Below, one piece after another: positions 15,761 through 26,250 of a DNA stretch of 64,000 nucleotides. The first letter of the stretch is position 1, and every line of letters starts with the position of its first letter. The notes under the pieces were generated by a model, which searched no databases, was not told the origin of the DNA, and worked only from the letters and a program-made list of their open reading frames with translations. A program made the translations under genes and the position numbers. Source of the DNA: Cotesia glomerata (Eukaryota; Arthropoda; Insecta; Hymenoptera; Braconidae); the NCBI RefSeq assembly GCF_020080835.1, contig NC_058162.1:21520144-21584143 (forward strand), read 5' to 3'.

Positions 15761-15917
15761 ATATTTATTTAATTTTACGCTAGCCCAAAATTTATGATTC
15801 AATTGGAAAAAATTTCAAATTTTTTATTTTAAGTAATTATTCATTTTTTATTGCAGTAAAAAAATTTTTTGTTTTGATATTTATTAGCAGACAAATTACT
15901 TGCGAAATTAACAAAAC

Positions 15918-15934
15918 ATATATCTAACAATTGA
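15918..15934. repeat. Target-site duplication, left copy (SINE)
   Basis: ATATATCTAACAATTGA, 17 bp, is repeated exactly at 17741-17757 on the other side of the SINE plus LTR. Confidence 0.85.
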
Positions 15935-16474
15935 TGAGGTTGGCAATGGCCTGGTCGGCTCGGTGTTCGCTTTTCGAAAGAGTGGGACCCGGGTTCGATC
16001 CCAGCACGCACCAATATTTTTCAGTGATTATAATTAAAAATATGTGCGTTACGTAACGTTGCCAGCCTCTGGAAATGGCAGAGATAGCCGGGCGGCACAC
16101 GTCTGACTTGGGCGATCACACATTTTAAGTAACAACTTGAATGGGTGACCACTCTAGTCAGCGTTGTCTAGCGCGAGGGATCTCTGCACACTAGGAGAGG
16201 GGCCTAATGCTCTAGTGGTCGATAAAGAAGAGTTTCTTATCAATCACTGTAGACTTAACCCAGCTCCTACTGTACTAACATGGGTTTTCTCTGTGGTTTT
16301 TTTATGTTACTGTTCCAATAGCCGAGTGGTGAGGATCAGGGCAAATGCGGTACAGAAGGCACAAGTCGGTCCACAGCCGCAATGATAAGGCAGAGTTAAC
16401 TAAGCAAAATGATAAGGCTTAGGATGTAAAAGGGCGTTATTACGCCTGTACACTAGAAATCCGTACATAAATAT
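15935..16474 (+). mobile_element. SINE with tRNA-like head and 5S-like segment
   Basis: The first 80 bp resemble a tRNA gene: an A-box-like TGGCCTGGTCGGC (15947 on) and a clear B box GGGTTCGATCCC (about 15990-16001). Some 130 bp further, ACTTGAATGGGTGACC (about 16134) is close to the internal control region (box C) of 5S rRNA. The 3' part is unique. A 17-bp exact target duplication flanks the whole insertion, as expected for LINE-driven SINE insertion. A solo LTR has later landed in its tail. Confidence 0.7.
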
Positions 16475-17738
16475 TGTAACGTGGTAGATTTTTATTCGAC
16501 GCCCAATACTTGGGGTATTATAGCCTTCCAGGCTCGAATCCAACGTCGTGAATGTTATGTGTGAATGAATGAAAATTTTACTAATTTTTATGAATTATTT
16601 TGTATAAATACGTAACGCTGGGCGAGTAACGAAGACAGAGGGAGTCAGAGCGAGTACGAGGCTATGCATTGGAGCGACAAGGCACCGAGCGGCGTAAGCA
16701 CCCGAGAGGTCTAAGGACAATCGACGCTGCATTGCCGCACGTTCCAATACGACGATCACCATCGATGACAGTTGGTTAGTCAGTACTGCAGGAGCAGAGG
16801 TGACTAAAGACTGTCGTGGAGGTCCGTTGACTGTTATACGGACCTAGATCAACTATCGACGGGGATCAATTCCAATGGAAATGAAGACTAGCGCCACCAA
16901 CTTCAACGAAGGAAGAAGCGGGTACTTCTCTATGAGGAAGAGGATTCGAGGCTGGACTGTTGACGGATTCGGACGCGCTTTTGCGCGCTCCGCAACCTAA
17001 AGTTAATTTCGAAGTATTGTCGCGATTTTGTTCACTTGAAATTAATTGATAAATTGTATTGAAGTATTTATTGTTTTTTAAATAATTTATTTATCGAGTC
17101 GACCGCATGAAGCTTTTCCGAGCTGCTACGATGAGGACGACGCTCAATTACTTGGTAAGCCGACGTTCTTGTTCAGTGTTGAATCTAGCGTTTCGAGTCC
17201 ACTAATTTTGTAATTTTGTAAAATATTTTGATTAACAAAATAATACGCGAGGATTCAACGCTTTACGATTATTTTTTTTGTAATGCTGTTATTACATAGT
17301 GTGATTGCTGATGTATGAATGCGAGTGTGAGAAATAAAATTGAGGTGACGACGTTTTAAATTTGGTTTAAAATTAAGAGAAACGTTAAGTTACGACGTTT
17401 TAATAATTTTGCTAAAAGTTAATATCGACCTCCGACGTATATTTTGTTAAATAAATTGTTATTTTTTTCTGTTAAATTCTTCTGAATTTATTTCGAGTAA
17501 TTTTAAGAATTTTCGTTTAGTTTGCTGTCCTATTTTTTAACGACGAGTATTTCAGCATGGCCCGCCACCCTGAGGAAGAGGTAAGAGCTAGCCGAAGTCG
17601 CAGTAGTAATTAATTGGAGATCATTCTCCTGGCGCCCTTTTTTTAATAATAATTCTTTTTTTTAGTAAGCCAAAAATTTCCAATATAAACGGTGAGCCTG
17701 GCTTGGTAAATCCCCGGGTCAGGCAAAACCACGTTATA
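16475..17738. mobile_element. Solo LTR (Gypsy-like ends) nested in the SINE tail
   Basis: The unit begins TGTAACGTGG and ends CCACGTTATA, imperfect inverted ends typical of insect LTRs, and is flanked on both sides by ATAT (16471-16474 and 17739-17742), a 4-bp target duplication. It is 1264 bp with no gag or pol, so it is a solo LTR or a LTR-like non-autonomous element. GC content is higher than its surroundings. Superfamily is inferred from the ends only. Confidence 0.65.
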
Positions 17739-18584
17739 ATATATATCTAACAATTGAAATATCAGAAATAAATATTCATTATTATTTATTGATTATGTTT
17801 TCGTAAAGGGTGCGTATATTTATTTATTATTATTATATATACTCTCTCTCTCTCTCTTCTAAAAAAGGCGGAGAGCTCTTTTCTCCGCCGAAGTCCAGAG
17901 AGGACTAATTAAATTTATCAATACGAGCTCTTTATATGGTTTTGCAAGTCTCCAAAAGCTACACTGATGAAAAAATTGATTTAAGAGCAAAAATCTTGGA
18001 CCAAGAATACTATTTTGAAGAAAATGATTTCCTTGAGCCAGAAATCTATCCTCTTAACTCAGTCTTTTTAGAAATATGAAATGAAAAATCAAAATTTCTT
18101 CATTCCAAATAACTTTAATTAAAATCTCAAATAATAACTCAATTATTAAATGTATCTTAAACATGATGCAATTAGTTTCTCTAATGAATTTTTTAACTAT
18201 TTCATAGCTTCAAAAATTTGTAAAAATAAAGTTACTTTTACGGCTTTTTCTCTTAAGAAGGGTTTACACTTTTTTCTCTCTCGCCCTCTATTGGACAAAC
18301 GGAAGTATCTCTGTGATACTTGTACAACAAATTGAATCTTAAAACGCATTTTATGCATAAATAAATGAAAATTTTCCAAAAAAGCACTTCGCTCTTCGAT
18401 AAATAATTTAATCATCTATCGAAAACCAAAGCTTTTTTTTCGAAATTTTATTTTAATCATGAGCAAAACACGTTTGAAAATTAACTATCATTCGCTCTTA
18501 ATAACTTCGAATTTTTTATCCAATAAAAAAATATTCAAAATATTCTAGTTTGTAGTTTTTAGAATTTTGCTCTATAAATTACAC
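17739..18584. other. Gap with a truncated CAAGAA-type MITE and a short CT tract
   Basis: A (CT)n run lies at about 17841-17857. About 17962-18080 matches the left half of the foldback at 56704-56906 (shared AAAATCTTG...CCAAGAATAC), so it is a truncated copy. The remainder up to the PIF-3 gene is AT-rich without supported genes. Confidence 0.45.
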
Positions 18585-19256
18585 TTAAATATCAATAGTA
18601 ACATCAAAAGTTATCTCTTTATGGTAAGCTAATTTAGTTTCATCATAGACCCATTTAAGAGCATCATCATTCTTGATGCACTGTACATACTGACGAACAT
18701 TTTCAGTTGCCGGAATAATTATAGGTGATTTGTCTTTTCCACAGTCACAATCTTTCGGATCAGGCCAATTTTTCATATAATTAACCTTATCATGAGTTTT
18801 AACATCACGTCCAGCACACATTTTATTCTCAACTTTGTTTGTTTCTCTATCTATGTAAACAATACCGAGATCAACTGGCTTACAAATAGCTTTGACAGTT
18901 CCTAACGCGGGAACACCGATTAAAAATGGTGCCATACCTTCCTCTAAATTACACTTAGACACGTCATCCAGTGTTTTCAGATCAACTTGTATCTTACATA
19001 CACCGGTTATACATTGAAACGTACCTTTATCTGACATTTGACAGCGACTAAAGCAATCACTGTGATCGAAACAATACTGCTTTTCCAAGTTACAATCATC
19101 TATGTGTCTGTTTTGTATTTTGAAATCATTAATATTTAAAGTGGTGAATAATTTTTTTGAATCTTTAAGTTGTTCAATGGCGCTCATATGTTTTAATTGA
19201 ATAAGACACATGAAAATTATTGACACGACGAATATTGTGCAAAAAATGTATGTCAT
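18585..19256 (-). CDS. pif-3: Per os infectivity factor 3 (PIF-3), endogenous nudivirus
   Basis: Intronless 223-residue ORF, ATG at 19256. One N-terminal membrane anchor (about residues 3-20), then a Cys-rich ectodomain with 12 cysteines; the cluster C-x6-C-x5-C-x3-C then FQCITGVC (about 55-88) is the pattern I associate with PIF-3, and the length fits the family. In baculoviruses and nudiviruses PIF-3 is part of the envelope entry complex needed for infection of cells. It looks intact, with no stops or shifts. A TTAAG, like the baculovirus late signal, lies about 20 bases before the ATG. It is divergent with the candidate VP39 gene across 701 bp. Identity is from pattern recognition, not from an alignment. 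Confidence 0.75.
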   Translation of the reverse strand: MTYIFCTIFVVSIIFMCLIQLKHMSAIEQLKDSKKLFTTLNINDFKIQNRHIDDCNLEKQYCFDHSDCFSRCQMSDKGTFQCITGVCKIQVDLKTLDDVSKCNLEEGMAPFLIGVPALGTVKAICKPVDLGIVYIDRETNKVENKMCAGRDVKTHDKVNYMKNWPDPKDCDCGKDKSPIIIPATENVRQYVQCIKNDDALKWVYDETKLAYHKEITFDVTIDI

Positions 19257-19957
19257 CGTTGGTTAATTCTTAAAAATTGTTTTAGTTTTCTAAACTCTGT
19301 TGCATCTAATATAAATTAACAAGAATACAATTTAATTTTCTATGAATAAAATTTGTTCTAGAACCTTTCTTCATGAAGAATTTTTTTTTATAATTTACCG
19401 AAAAAACATTTGAATCATCAGTAGAAGAAAGTTTATCAACAATAAGGACCGTGCAGAATTACTGCCGAAGTTTAAACTTCTGTGCGATTGTCCGCTTTGG
19501 TGTTAAATTTTTGCAAAAAACGAACAAGAAAATTAAAATAAAAGTCCTAAGAATAATTAAATATGGCTTTTAACAAACCGTAAATAATTTTATTTGAAGC
19601 TAAAATGATTCTTCAAGTGAGGAAATTTTAATCTATTTATTTAATATAGGAAAAGCAAAACATTTAAGAAGCTAAGTAAACATAACTACTACAATTGCGA
19701 TTTATAGGCGAATTGTATTAAGATAAAATATAATATATGTAATTATTTAACAAATATTTTGTTATGAAGTTTATTTTTATTTTTTTTTTTCTATTATATT
19801 AGATAACAAAAATTTTATAAATTAAAAAAATTTTGAACTATTTATTAGAAAGAAACAAATAACGAAAAATTTTCAATAATTTACTTGATTAATTAGTAGT
19901 AAAAAGAAAAACAGTCTATAAACATTCTACCGTGAGTACCAAAAAAAACAAGAAAAA
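19257..19957. other. Divergent promoter region of PIF-3 and candidate VP39
   Basis: 701 bp between two outward-facing genes. AT-rich, no ORF; holds a TTAAG near the PIF-3 start and TTAGTAG before the VP39 start. Confidence 0.4.
19893..19899 (+). promoter_or_regulatory. TTAGTAG motif before the candidate VP39
   Basis: Starts 65 bases before the ATG at 19958. Confidence 0.4.
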
Positions 19958-20878
19958 ATGTTCACATTAGATAAAATTGCAAATCAATTAGCTTATCAAG
20001 AAAAATCAAATTGTGTATTCGAACAATTAGGTAAATGCTCAATAAATCGTGAAATGGGTATCGTATGCCGAGAACATGCAAGACAAGTTTTCGGTATTGG
20101 TTTGATGAATGCTGTTCTTGCGTTACCAACCGGCGAAACAAGACTTCATGGACTTGTAGCGACTGAAGCACGTACAACATTCTTACCGTTTCCTTACGAG
20201 TTTCAATGGAAAGGTGGAGCGTTAAATAAGGATGAAAAACCGTGTCGTTTTAACCAAGAAGAAATGATCACTGTAATTAAAGACTACGTTCGGCAATCGG
20301 AAATCTATTCACCGGAATTGGCTTTCAGAGTTGAATCAGCATTGTTGAGCTTAATATCTGATGGTGCTATGTATAATAAAGCACTACCTCAAGCATCTTA
20401 CAATTATCACGTGTTTTGCAACCAAAATATTAGATCGTACTTGCTAAAACGATGGAAAAACTGTTGGATTGCCGTTAAACACTTCGAAAAAGGTGCAAAT
20501 AATAAAATTAATAAAAATGTCATCAAATTTGACGAGTACCCAGTTAACAAATTGCCGGTATTCTATCAAATAATGCTCATGTACTTACCAATGAGCTATA
20601 ATACTGTTGATACCAACACAAACCCTGACGCAACGATTACTTCTGAGTTATTAACCCCCAGAGTTATATTAAATGCCGATCAACATCGCTTTGAATATTG
20701 TAATAATCAAGATCCATCAAAATTATATCTGTTACGAGGTAACGCTACCTCCGCAACTCCACTTGTACTGGCCGGTAGACAAGAACATAAATACAGTATT
20801 GAGTTGTTTAAACAAAGTTCATACTACACCTATTCATTGCTTGATCAATTCGATACTTGTCCCCCTGGAAATGTTTAA
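19958..20878 (+). CDS. Candidate major capsid protein VP39, endogenous nudivirus
   Basis: Intronless 306-residue ORF, ATG at 19958 after an A-rich leader. It lacks signal and membrane segments and has a globular composition. The N-terminal Cys/His pattern (C-V-F-x4-GKC, then C-x-EH about residues 19-45) and the length of about 300 residues resemble VP39 capsid proteins, and it lies beside PIF-3 in a locus that also has 38K and a P6.9-like gene. In this virus group VP39 builds the nucleocapsid tube that 38K helps assemble. The reading frame is intact. The call is tentative; another nudivirus structural protein would also fit. Confidence 0.5.
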   Translation: MFTLDKIANQLAYQEKSNCVFEQLGKCSINREMGIVCREHARQVFGIGLMNAVLALPTGETRLHGLVATEARTTFLPFPYEFQWKGGALNKDEKPCRFNQEEMITVIKDYVRQSEIYSPELAFRVESALLSLISDGAMYNKALPQASYNYHVFCNQNIRSYLLKRWKNCWIAVKHFEKGANNKINKNVIKFDEYPVNKLPVFYQIMLMYLPMSYNTVDTNTNPDATITSELLTPRVILNADQHRFEYCNNQDPSKLYLLRGNATSATPLVLAGRQEHKYSIELFKQSSYYTYSLLDQFDTCPPGNV

Positions 20879-21648
20879 AATCTTCCAAGTGTTTGAACAT
20901 TTTAATCTTTTATGTGTTTAATCAAAACTAGCAATTGAGATTACTGATCATTTGAAATTACATTTAATAATAAAATTTTTTTTTTAAATAATTAAAAAAT
21001 AGTTTAAAAACTAAATTGATTGTAAGATTAAGGCAAAAAAATTTTCAATAAAATATTTGATTGCGCATAAAAAAAAAACCAACACTTTTTGAAGGATAAT
21101 TTATATTTTTTTAGTAAAATGCTAGAGAAAATAGTGACGCGACCAATAATCCAACCACAATTAATCCGTGAATTTTGATCCGACGACAATTTATCCTCAC
21201 AAGATAGAAAACATTATTTTTTTTTTTAATTTAATAATTTTACAAAGAAAATGTATCATTATATTTAATTGTTTTTTCTCTGAATTCTTAAAATTTTGTA
21301 AAGTTATCTGAACGCCTCGTTTCTTCGCTGAATTCCTACTATAGCCCCGAGAACTGATTTACAATTACTAAAAGATCTGGTTCAATTTAAAGAATAAAAT
21401 CAAAAGTTAGGTTCAGCAGCACTGAAAAGTTTTTCTCGACATTTATGGTACATAAGTGACTATTTAATTGGATTAGCATTTTTTGACTTTGAAATTGAAA
21501 AAAAATTATGAGCGAGCTTTCAAAATTTAAATTTTGAATTGAAACTTTCAGAAACTTATTTTTTTTTATCCATAAAATTATGACTTAAAATTTTTTTTTG
21601 AGCTGTTCTTTGGAGAGGGCTCTTAAAACATCAAAAATAAATAATAGT
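20879..21648. other. Intergenic gap, nothing recognised
   Basis: About 770 bp of AT-rich sequence with no supported gene or repeat boundary. Confidence 0.4.
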
Positions 21649-22030
21649 TTAAAAAAACTAAAAACACGCTTTTTATAGAAAACCAAACTAAAAAATAGAA
21701 AATAAATTTAAATTAAGAATAGTGTTAAAAATTTCAATAAATATAAATTAATAATAGTGTAAATAAAAAAAATGTATTTTATTTTAAAAAAAGCGTGAGG
21801 TGCATGGTGTCAATAGTTATAAATATTTTATTGACAGATATGAGTAGAGTGATTATCATTTTGATAATATCTTAAAAAGCACCCCACGCTTTTTTTAAAA
21901 TAAAATCCATTTTTTTTATTTACACTATTATTAATTTATATTTATTGAAATTTTTAACACTATTCTTAATTTAAATTTATTTTCTATTTTTAGTTTGGTT
22001 TTCTATAAAAAGCGTGTTTTTAGTTTTTAA
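21649..22030. repeat. Long foldback with about 150-bp arms
   Basis: Left arm 21649-21803 and right arm 21878-22030 are near-perfect reverse complements (shared ACACGCTTTTTATAG, AATAGTGTTAAAAATTTC, AAAGCGTG), with a loop of about 74 bp. A partial extra copy of the right-arm end follows at about 22031-22105. RNA from either strand would fold into a long hairpin. Confidence 0.85.
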
Positions 22031-22127
22031 ACTATTATTTATTTTTACTTTTTAGTTTGGTTTATTTATAAAAGCGTGATTTTTTAGTTTTTTTAAACTA
22101 TTATTTGTTGATTATCAAAAATATTCA

Positions 22128-23400
22128 GGCGCGCAAATTACCCACGGAGAGTTACATACTGACATACTGACATACTGACATACAAGTGAAGCTAATAAAA
22201 AATAATTATTTATAAATATTATAAATACGGGGAATCAGAGTTCGATTTCGGAGAGCGAGCCTGAGAAACGGCTACCAGAACCAAGGAAGGCCGTAGGCGC
22301 GCAGATTACCCACGGAGAGTTACTGACATACTGACAAACTGACATACAAGTGAAGCTAATATAAAGCGTGTAAAAAAACCTACGGAGGAAAACACCTTCG
22401 AAATATAACTTCGGGATGGTCATCAGAGGATTCCGGGTTGATGTACGGGTTTATCTGTGCCATTCCCGATGAAAACCTACGGAGGAAAACACCTGGTTTC
22501 GAAATATAACTTCGGGATGGTCATCAGAGGATTCCGGGTTGATGTACGGGTTTATCTGTGCCATTCCCGATGAAAACCTACGGAGGAAAACACCTGGTTT
22601 CGAGATATAACTTCGGGATGGTCATCAGAGGATTCCGGGTTGATGTACGGGTTTATCTGTGCCATTCCCGATGAAAACCTACGGAGGAAAACACCTGGTT
22701 TCGAGATATAACTTCGGGATGGTCATCAGAGGATTCCGGGTTGATGTACGGGTTTATCTGTGCCATTCCCGATGAAAACCTACGGAAGAAAACACCTGGT
22801 TTCGAGATATAACTTCGGGATGGTCATCAGAGGATTCCGGGTTGATGTACGGGTTTATCTGTGCCATTCCCGATGAAAACCTACGGAGGAAAACACCTGG
22901 TTTCGAGATATAACTTCGAGATGGTCATCAGAGGATTCCAGGTTGATGTACGGGTTTATCTGTGCCATTCCCGATGAAAACCTACGGAGGAAAACACCTG
23001 GTTTCGAGATATAACTTCGGGATGGTCATCAGAGGATTCCGGGTTGATGTACGGGTTTATCTGTGCCATTCCCGATGAAAACCTACGGAGGAAAACACCT
23101 GGTTTCGAAATATAACTTCGGGATGGTCATCAGAGGATTCCGGGTTGATGTACGGGTTTATCTGTGCCATTCCCGATGAAAACCTACGGAGGAAAACACC
23201 TGGTTTCGAGATATAACTTCGGGATGGTCATCAGAGGATGACTAGGAAGGTCATCACCTGGGTTCTAGGTTGATAATAATCAAAATTTAAATAATATCAT
23301 TATGGTAGTCTCTTTATGCGAAGGAGAGTTACATACTGACAAACTGACAAACTGACAAACTGACATACAAGTGAAGCTAATAAAAAGCGTGTAAAAAAAA
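22128..23400. repeat. Three flanking direct repeats around the 101-bp satellite
   Basis: A module ending in ACATACAAGTGAAGCTAAT occurs at 22128-22202, 22296-22378 and 23322-23400. It begins near GGCGCGCA(A/G)ATTACCCACGG in the first two and carries a variable number of ACATACTG or ACAAACTG 8-bp repeats. Two copies end in AAAGCGTGTAAAAAA, the same AAGCGTG seen in the foldback arms. Confidence 0.75.
22373..23237. repeat. 101-bp satellite array, about 8.5 units
   Basis: Units start with GATGAAAACCTACGG at 22468, 22569, 22670, 22771, 22872, 22973, 23074 and 23175, an exact 101-bp period. A truncated unit leads and another trails. Units differ by only a few bases. Much richer in GC than the flanks. 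No spacers, so it is not a CRISPR array. Confidence 0.95.
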
Positions 23401-23700
23401 AACTAACATTTTTTCTCTCGAGACTCAAATAAAAAAAAAAATAGTCGGTTTTTTTGCGCCATTCTAATACTTATGTTATTATGGATCTATTGTTATGGAT
23501 CAATCGTCTTCGGATTGTCGGTCGCGTAACCAGAAAAAATTCTTCGGTAGCATCAATATGTAAGAACTTCAATTGTTTTTCTCCATTTTTGAAAAAAATA
23601 AGAGTTTGTCGAAAATTTATCAGTTGAGAATTTACGCTTTTAATATTTTTATATATATTTCTTCTTTATATAGTAGAATATTATTCGTTTATTGTGAGAG

Positions 23701-23701
<1 letters not shown>

Positions 23702-23793
<92 letters not shown>
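23702..23793. repeat. (TA)n microsatellite
   Basis: Uninterrupted TA dinucleotide tract of about 90 bp. The Tyr-Ile repeat ORF it creates is not a gene. Confidence 0.95.
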
Positions 23794-23794
<1 letters not shown>

Positions 23795-24098
23795 CCTTCT
23801 TGAAATTTTGAACTCAGAATCATTGATATTGAAGGAATGTTAATTGCTGATTATTTTTTTTCCTGATTGAAAATCATTGATCATAGCTGTACTAAAATAA
23901 TGATAAAAAAATTTTTTTTTTTTTGAATTTCAATTATTTTTAAACAAATATATCTTAAAATGTAGTTTTTAAGTGTCATAATTGATATTATTAATTATTT
24001 AAGTGAAGATGACTAATAATTTGCAAAAGTTATCGAATTATCATTTCTTTATAGACTATACGTTTAGAAATAGATTTCATTCTATTAGTATGGAAAAA

Positions 24099-24818
24099 TT
24101 ATTCCAGGATTAAATTTTTGCTCCCTTCAAACAAGTTATGTCCATGCTCATAAACATGAACAAGATCGATAACTTTGCTATTGGTATACCTTAGAAGAAC
24201 TAGCGGTGTTGAAAGAATGTCCGCATTATGAACAAACAATTTGGCAGTAGGCAAATTAATTTTATAAATCATGAAGTTTATATGACAATATTTCTTTACA
24301 ATATTGTAATAATCAACCCAATCAAGTGGCTCGGAGAGGAATGTCAACAATCGATACAAATCTTTCGGATCTTTAATATCATGTCCAATGTGTTGAAAAG
24401 CAATATTAAATATTTCAGCAAAAATAGACTGCTGCATTAGTGGTTTCGGATCAATCTGTTTTATTTCATAATCATAAATTTTTCGCATAGTATGATATCT
24501 ATTGAGATTTACCACAATCATCGGATAAATTTTGCTCAAAACAGTTTTCATTTTATCCAGATAGCTATTTTTTATAGCCGATATGTTTTTCATCAAATAT
24601 TTAGCTTTTTCAAACGAATTTTCTGACTCTATCACAGTGTTTATAATTTGAGGTATCGTGATCGTCTTAACTCCATAAATCGTAGGAATAAAGTGACCGC
24701 TCAATCGTATAAATTCATCATTACATTGTAAATTGTGGATAGTGTTACATGTTTTTATTTCATTATTGAATGACAATGCATCTGATAAAAGTTCGTCTAC
24801 ACTTTCTTGATATGCCAT
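24099..24818 (-). CDS. Virus-like protein of unknown function (239 residues)
   Basis: Intronless ORF, ATG at 24818. Family not recognised. Mixed alpha/beta composition, no signal peptide or membrane segment, cysteines few. It has the best match in the window to a reported nudivirus promoter element: TTATAGTAT at 24869-24877, its far end 59 bases before the ATG. That supports viral origin. Confidence 0.65.
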   Translation of the reverse strand: MAYQESVDELLSDALSFNNEIKTCNTIHNLQCNDEFIRLSGHFIPTIYGVKTITIPQIINTVIESENSFEKAKYLMKNISAIKNSYLDKMKTVLSKIYPMIVVNLNRYHTMRKIYDYEIKQIDPKPLMQQSIFAEIFNIAFQHIGHDIKDPKDLYRLLTFLSEPLDWVDYYNIVKKYCHINFMIYKINLPTAKLFVHNADILSTPLVLLRYTNSKVIDLVHVYEHGHNLFEGSKNLILE

Positions 24819-25447
24819 AACTCTGTTAATTCGTTGTAAGTTTTAAACCAATTAGAATATATTTCTTAATACTATAAATAACTTATTATAAAAAATATTT
24901 TTATTTCTTTATTTCAACAGTTCAAAGCACTTGTAAATATCTTTTACGATATTTTTTTATATTTCTTCATCAATTCAATTTATTTTTCGACTTCAGATAA
25001 TATAAAGTTGAAGTTAGTCAAAGGTCGGAAGAAATTTTACCTCATTAAAAGATATCATTGCGTATGCGCAGTAAATTTTTGCTTATTGTAGCAGTGTTGT
25101 CAGATTAGGCTATTTTTATTTGCAATCGGCTGTTAAATTTCATTCTTAGCGGCAAGTAGCCGTTTGGGCTATTTTGAATCTCAAGCCGACAAAAAAAATT
25201 TTTTTTTTCGGAATATTAACAATTTTCTCTGATGGCCAACTGTTACTACAAAGTATGTTTTAGGTTTTACGTACAAAATTTTATCTTTTCTTCACCACGC
25301 AAAACTATATATAATTAATATAAATAATTTTTCAGTTCTATCAATAATCATTATAATTATCTTATCTATTTTTTTCTTAACCTGTAATACATCAGTTAAG
25401 AAAAAAAAAAATTTTTTTCCAATTAATTATCAAATCTTTCATCAATC
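24819..25447. other. Intergenic gap
   Basis: AT-rich 630 bp. About 25080-25190 is slightly less AT-rich, with GGCTATTTTTAT and GGGCTATTTTGA phrases that may be a decayed repeat. Otherwise nothing. Confidence 0.35.
24869..24877 (-). promoter_or_regulatory. TTATAGTAT nudivirus-type promoter motif
   Basis: TTATAGTAT on the minus strand, 51-59 bases before the ATG at 24818, followed by TAAG. The same nonamer has been reported upstream of nudivirus genes, as I recall. Confidence 0.6.
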
Positions 25448-26122
25448 TTATAATTTACATGAATAACATTTATTAATAACATTTAGTGGACGGTATTTTT
25501 GATAGTTTGTGATAAAAGTACTGCATTTTTCCCATATTGTATAATTTATCTTAACATTACACCAGATTAAGTTACTGAGCAATACTTTGAAATGATCAAC
25601 ATCAGAATAATCACTGTTAACATCATAAACGATATTTGTACAATTGCTGTTATAACTGTATGTTGGTGTCAATATCTGATAGTTAACCCCTCTAATTGTA
25701 GGTGCGTACACACTTAAATTATTTAACGGATAATAAAAGTTTGTGTTGATTAGCTGAATCCATAGACCACTAGGAGCTACGGAATAAATAATATTGCCGT
25801 TAATTGGATATGGAGGATTAAAATGTATGTATCTTCGACTTCTGTTTGGGTCTAAAGTGTCTGGGTCGTCACTGTAATATTTGGTATTTAGTTTGCATGC
25901 ATAACGCAAAACAGTGTAATCATTTTTATTGTACGTTAGAAAAATCCAGATCGGCGGACGGGCTGTACAAGCATTGTAATTATCGGGATCATCAGATATT
26001 GAATCGTTATTGTTTTTTCTATTGCAGTGAATACGATTGTTAAAGTAGTCTGTTAACACAATAAATGGTCGGCCATCATCGCGTAAGCATTCGTTTTTGA
26101 TAAATTTGTTGGCACATATCAT
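25448..26122 (-). CDS. Virus-like cysteine-rich protein of unknown function (224 residues)
   Basis: Intronless ORF. The first ATG is at 26122 (MICANKF); the open frame extends four codons upstream to a TTG, which I reject as the start. About ten cysteines are spread along it, including a C-terminal KCYSCKL, and it is rich in Asn, Tyr and Pro, like a disulfide-bonded or metal-bound surface protein, but it lacks a signal peptide and membrane anchor. Not recognised. Same strand as the P6.9-like gene, 128 bp downstream of it. Confidence 0.6.
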   Translation of the reverse strand: MICANKFIKNECLRDDGRPFIVLTDYFNNRIHCNRKNNNDSISDDPDNYNACTARPPIWIFLTYNKNDYTVLRYACKLNTKYYSDDPDTLDPNRSRRYIHFNPPYPINGNIIYSVAPSGLWIQLINTNFYYPLNNLSVYAPTIRGVNYQILTPTYSYNSNCTNIVYDVNSDYSDVDHFKVLLSNLIWCNVKINYTIWEKCSTFITNYQKYRPLNVINKCYSCKL

Positions 26123-26250
26123 TTTATGTTTCAATTGTAATTATTCATGAATTTTCTTTCTTTCTAATTAATAACTGTATGATAAATTTAATATAAATAT
26201 CCATTCTTTAAATTTTTTTTATCTTATTGCAGGAATTGTTATTTAAATAG

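Noticed and set aside
15935..16012. True tRNA gene
   Set aside because: The A and B boxes are present, but the anticodon arm is poor and a 17-bp target duplication frames a longer element. It is a SINE head.
22373..23237. CRISPR-like array
   Set aside because: Units of 101 bp are contiguous and lack unique spacers, and the context is eukaryotic. It is a satellite.
23573..23803. Second Tyr-Ile repeat ORF
   Set aside because: Product of the (TA)n microsatellite.
26123..26134. Upstream TTG start for the Cys-rich viral ORF
   Set aside because: Eukaryotic-type translation; the ATG at 26122 is the first plausible start.
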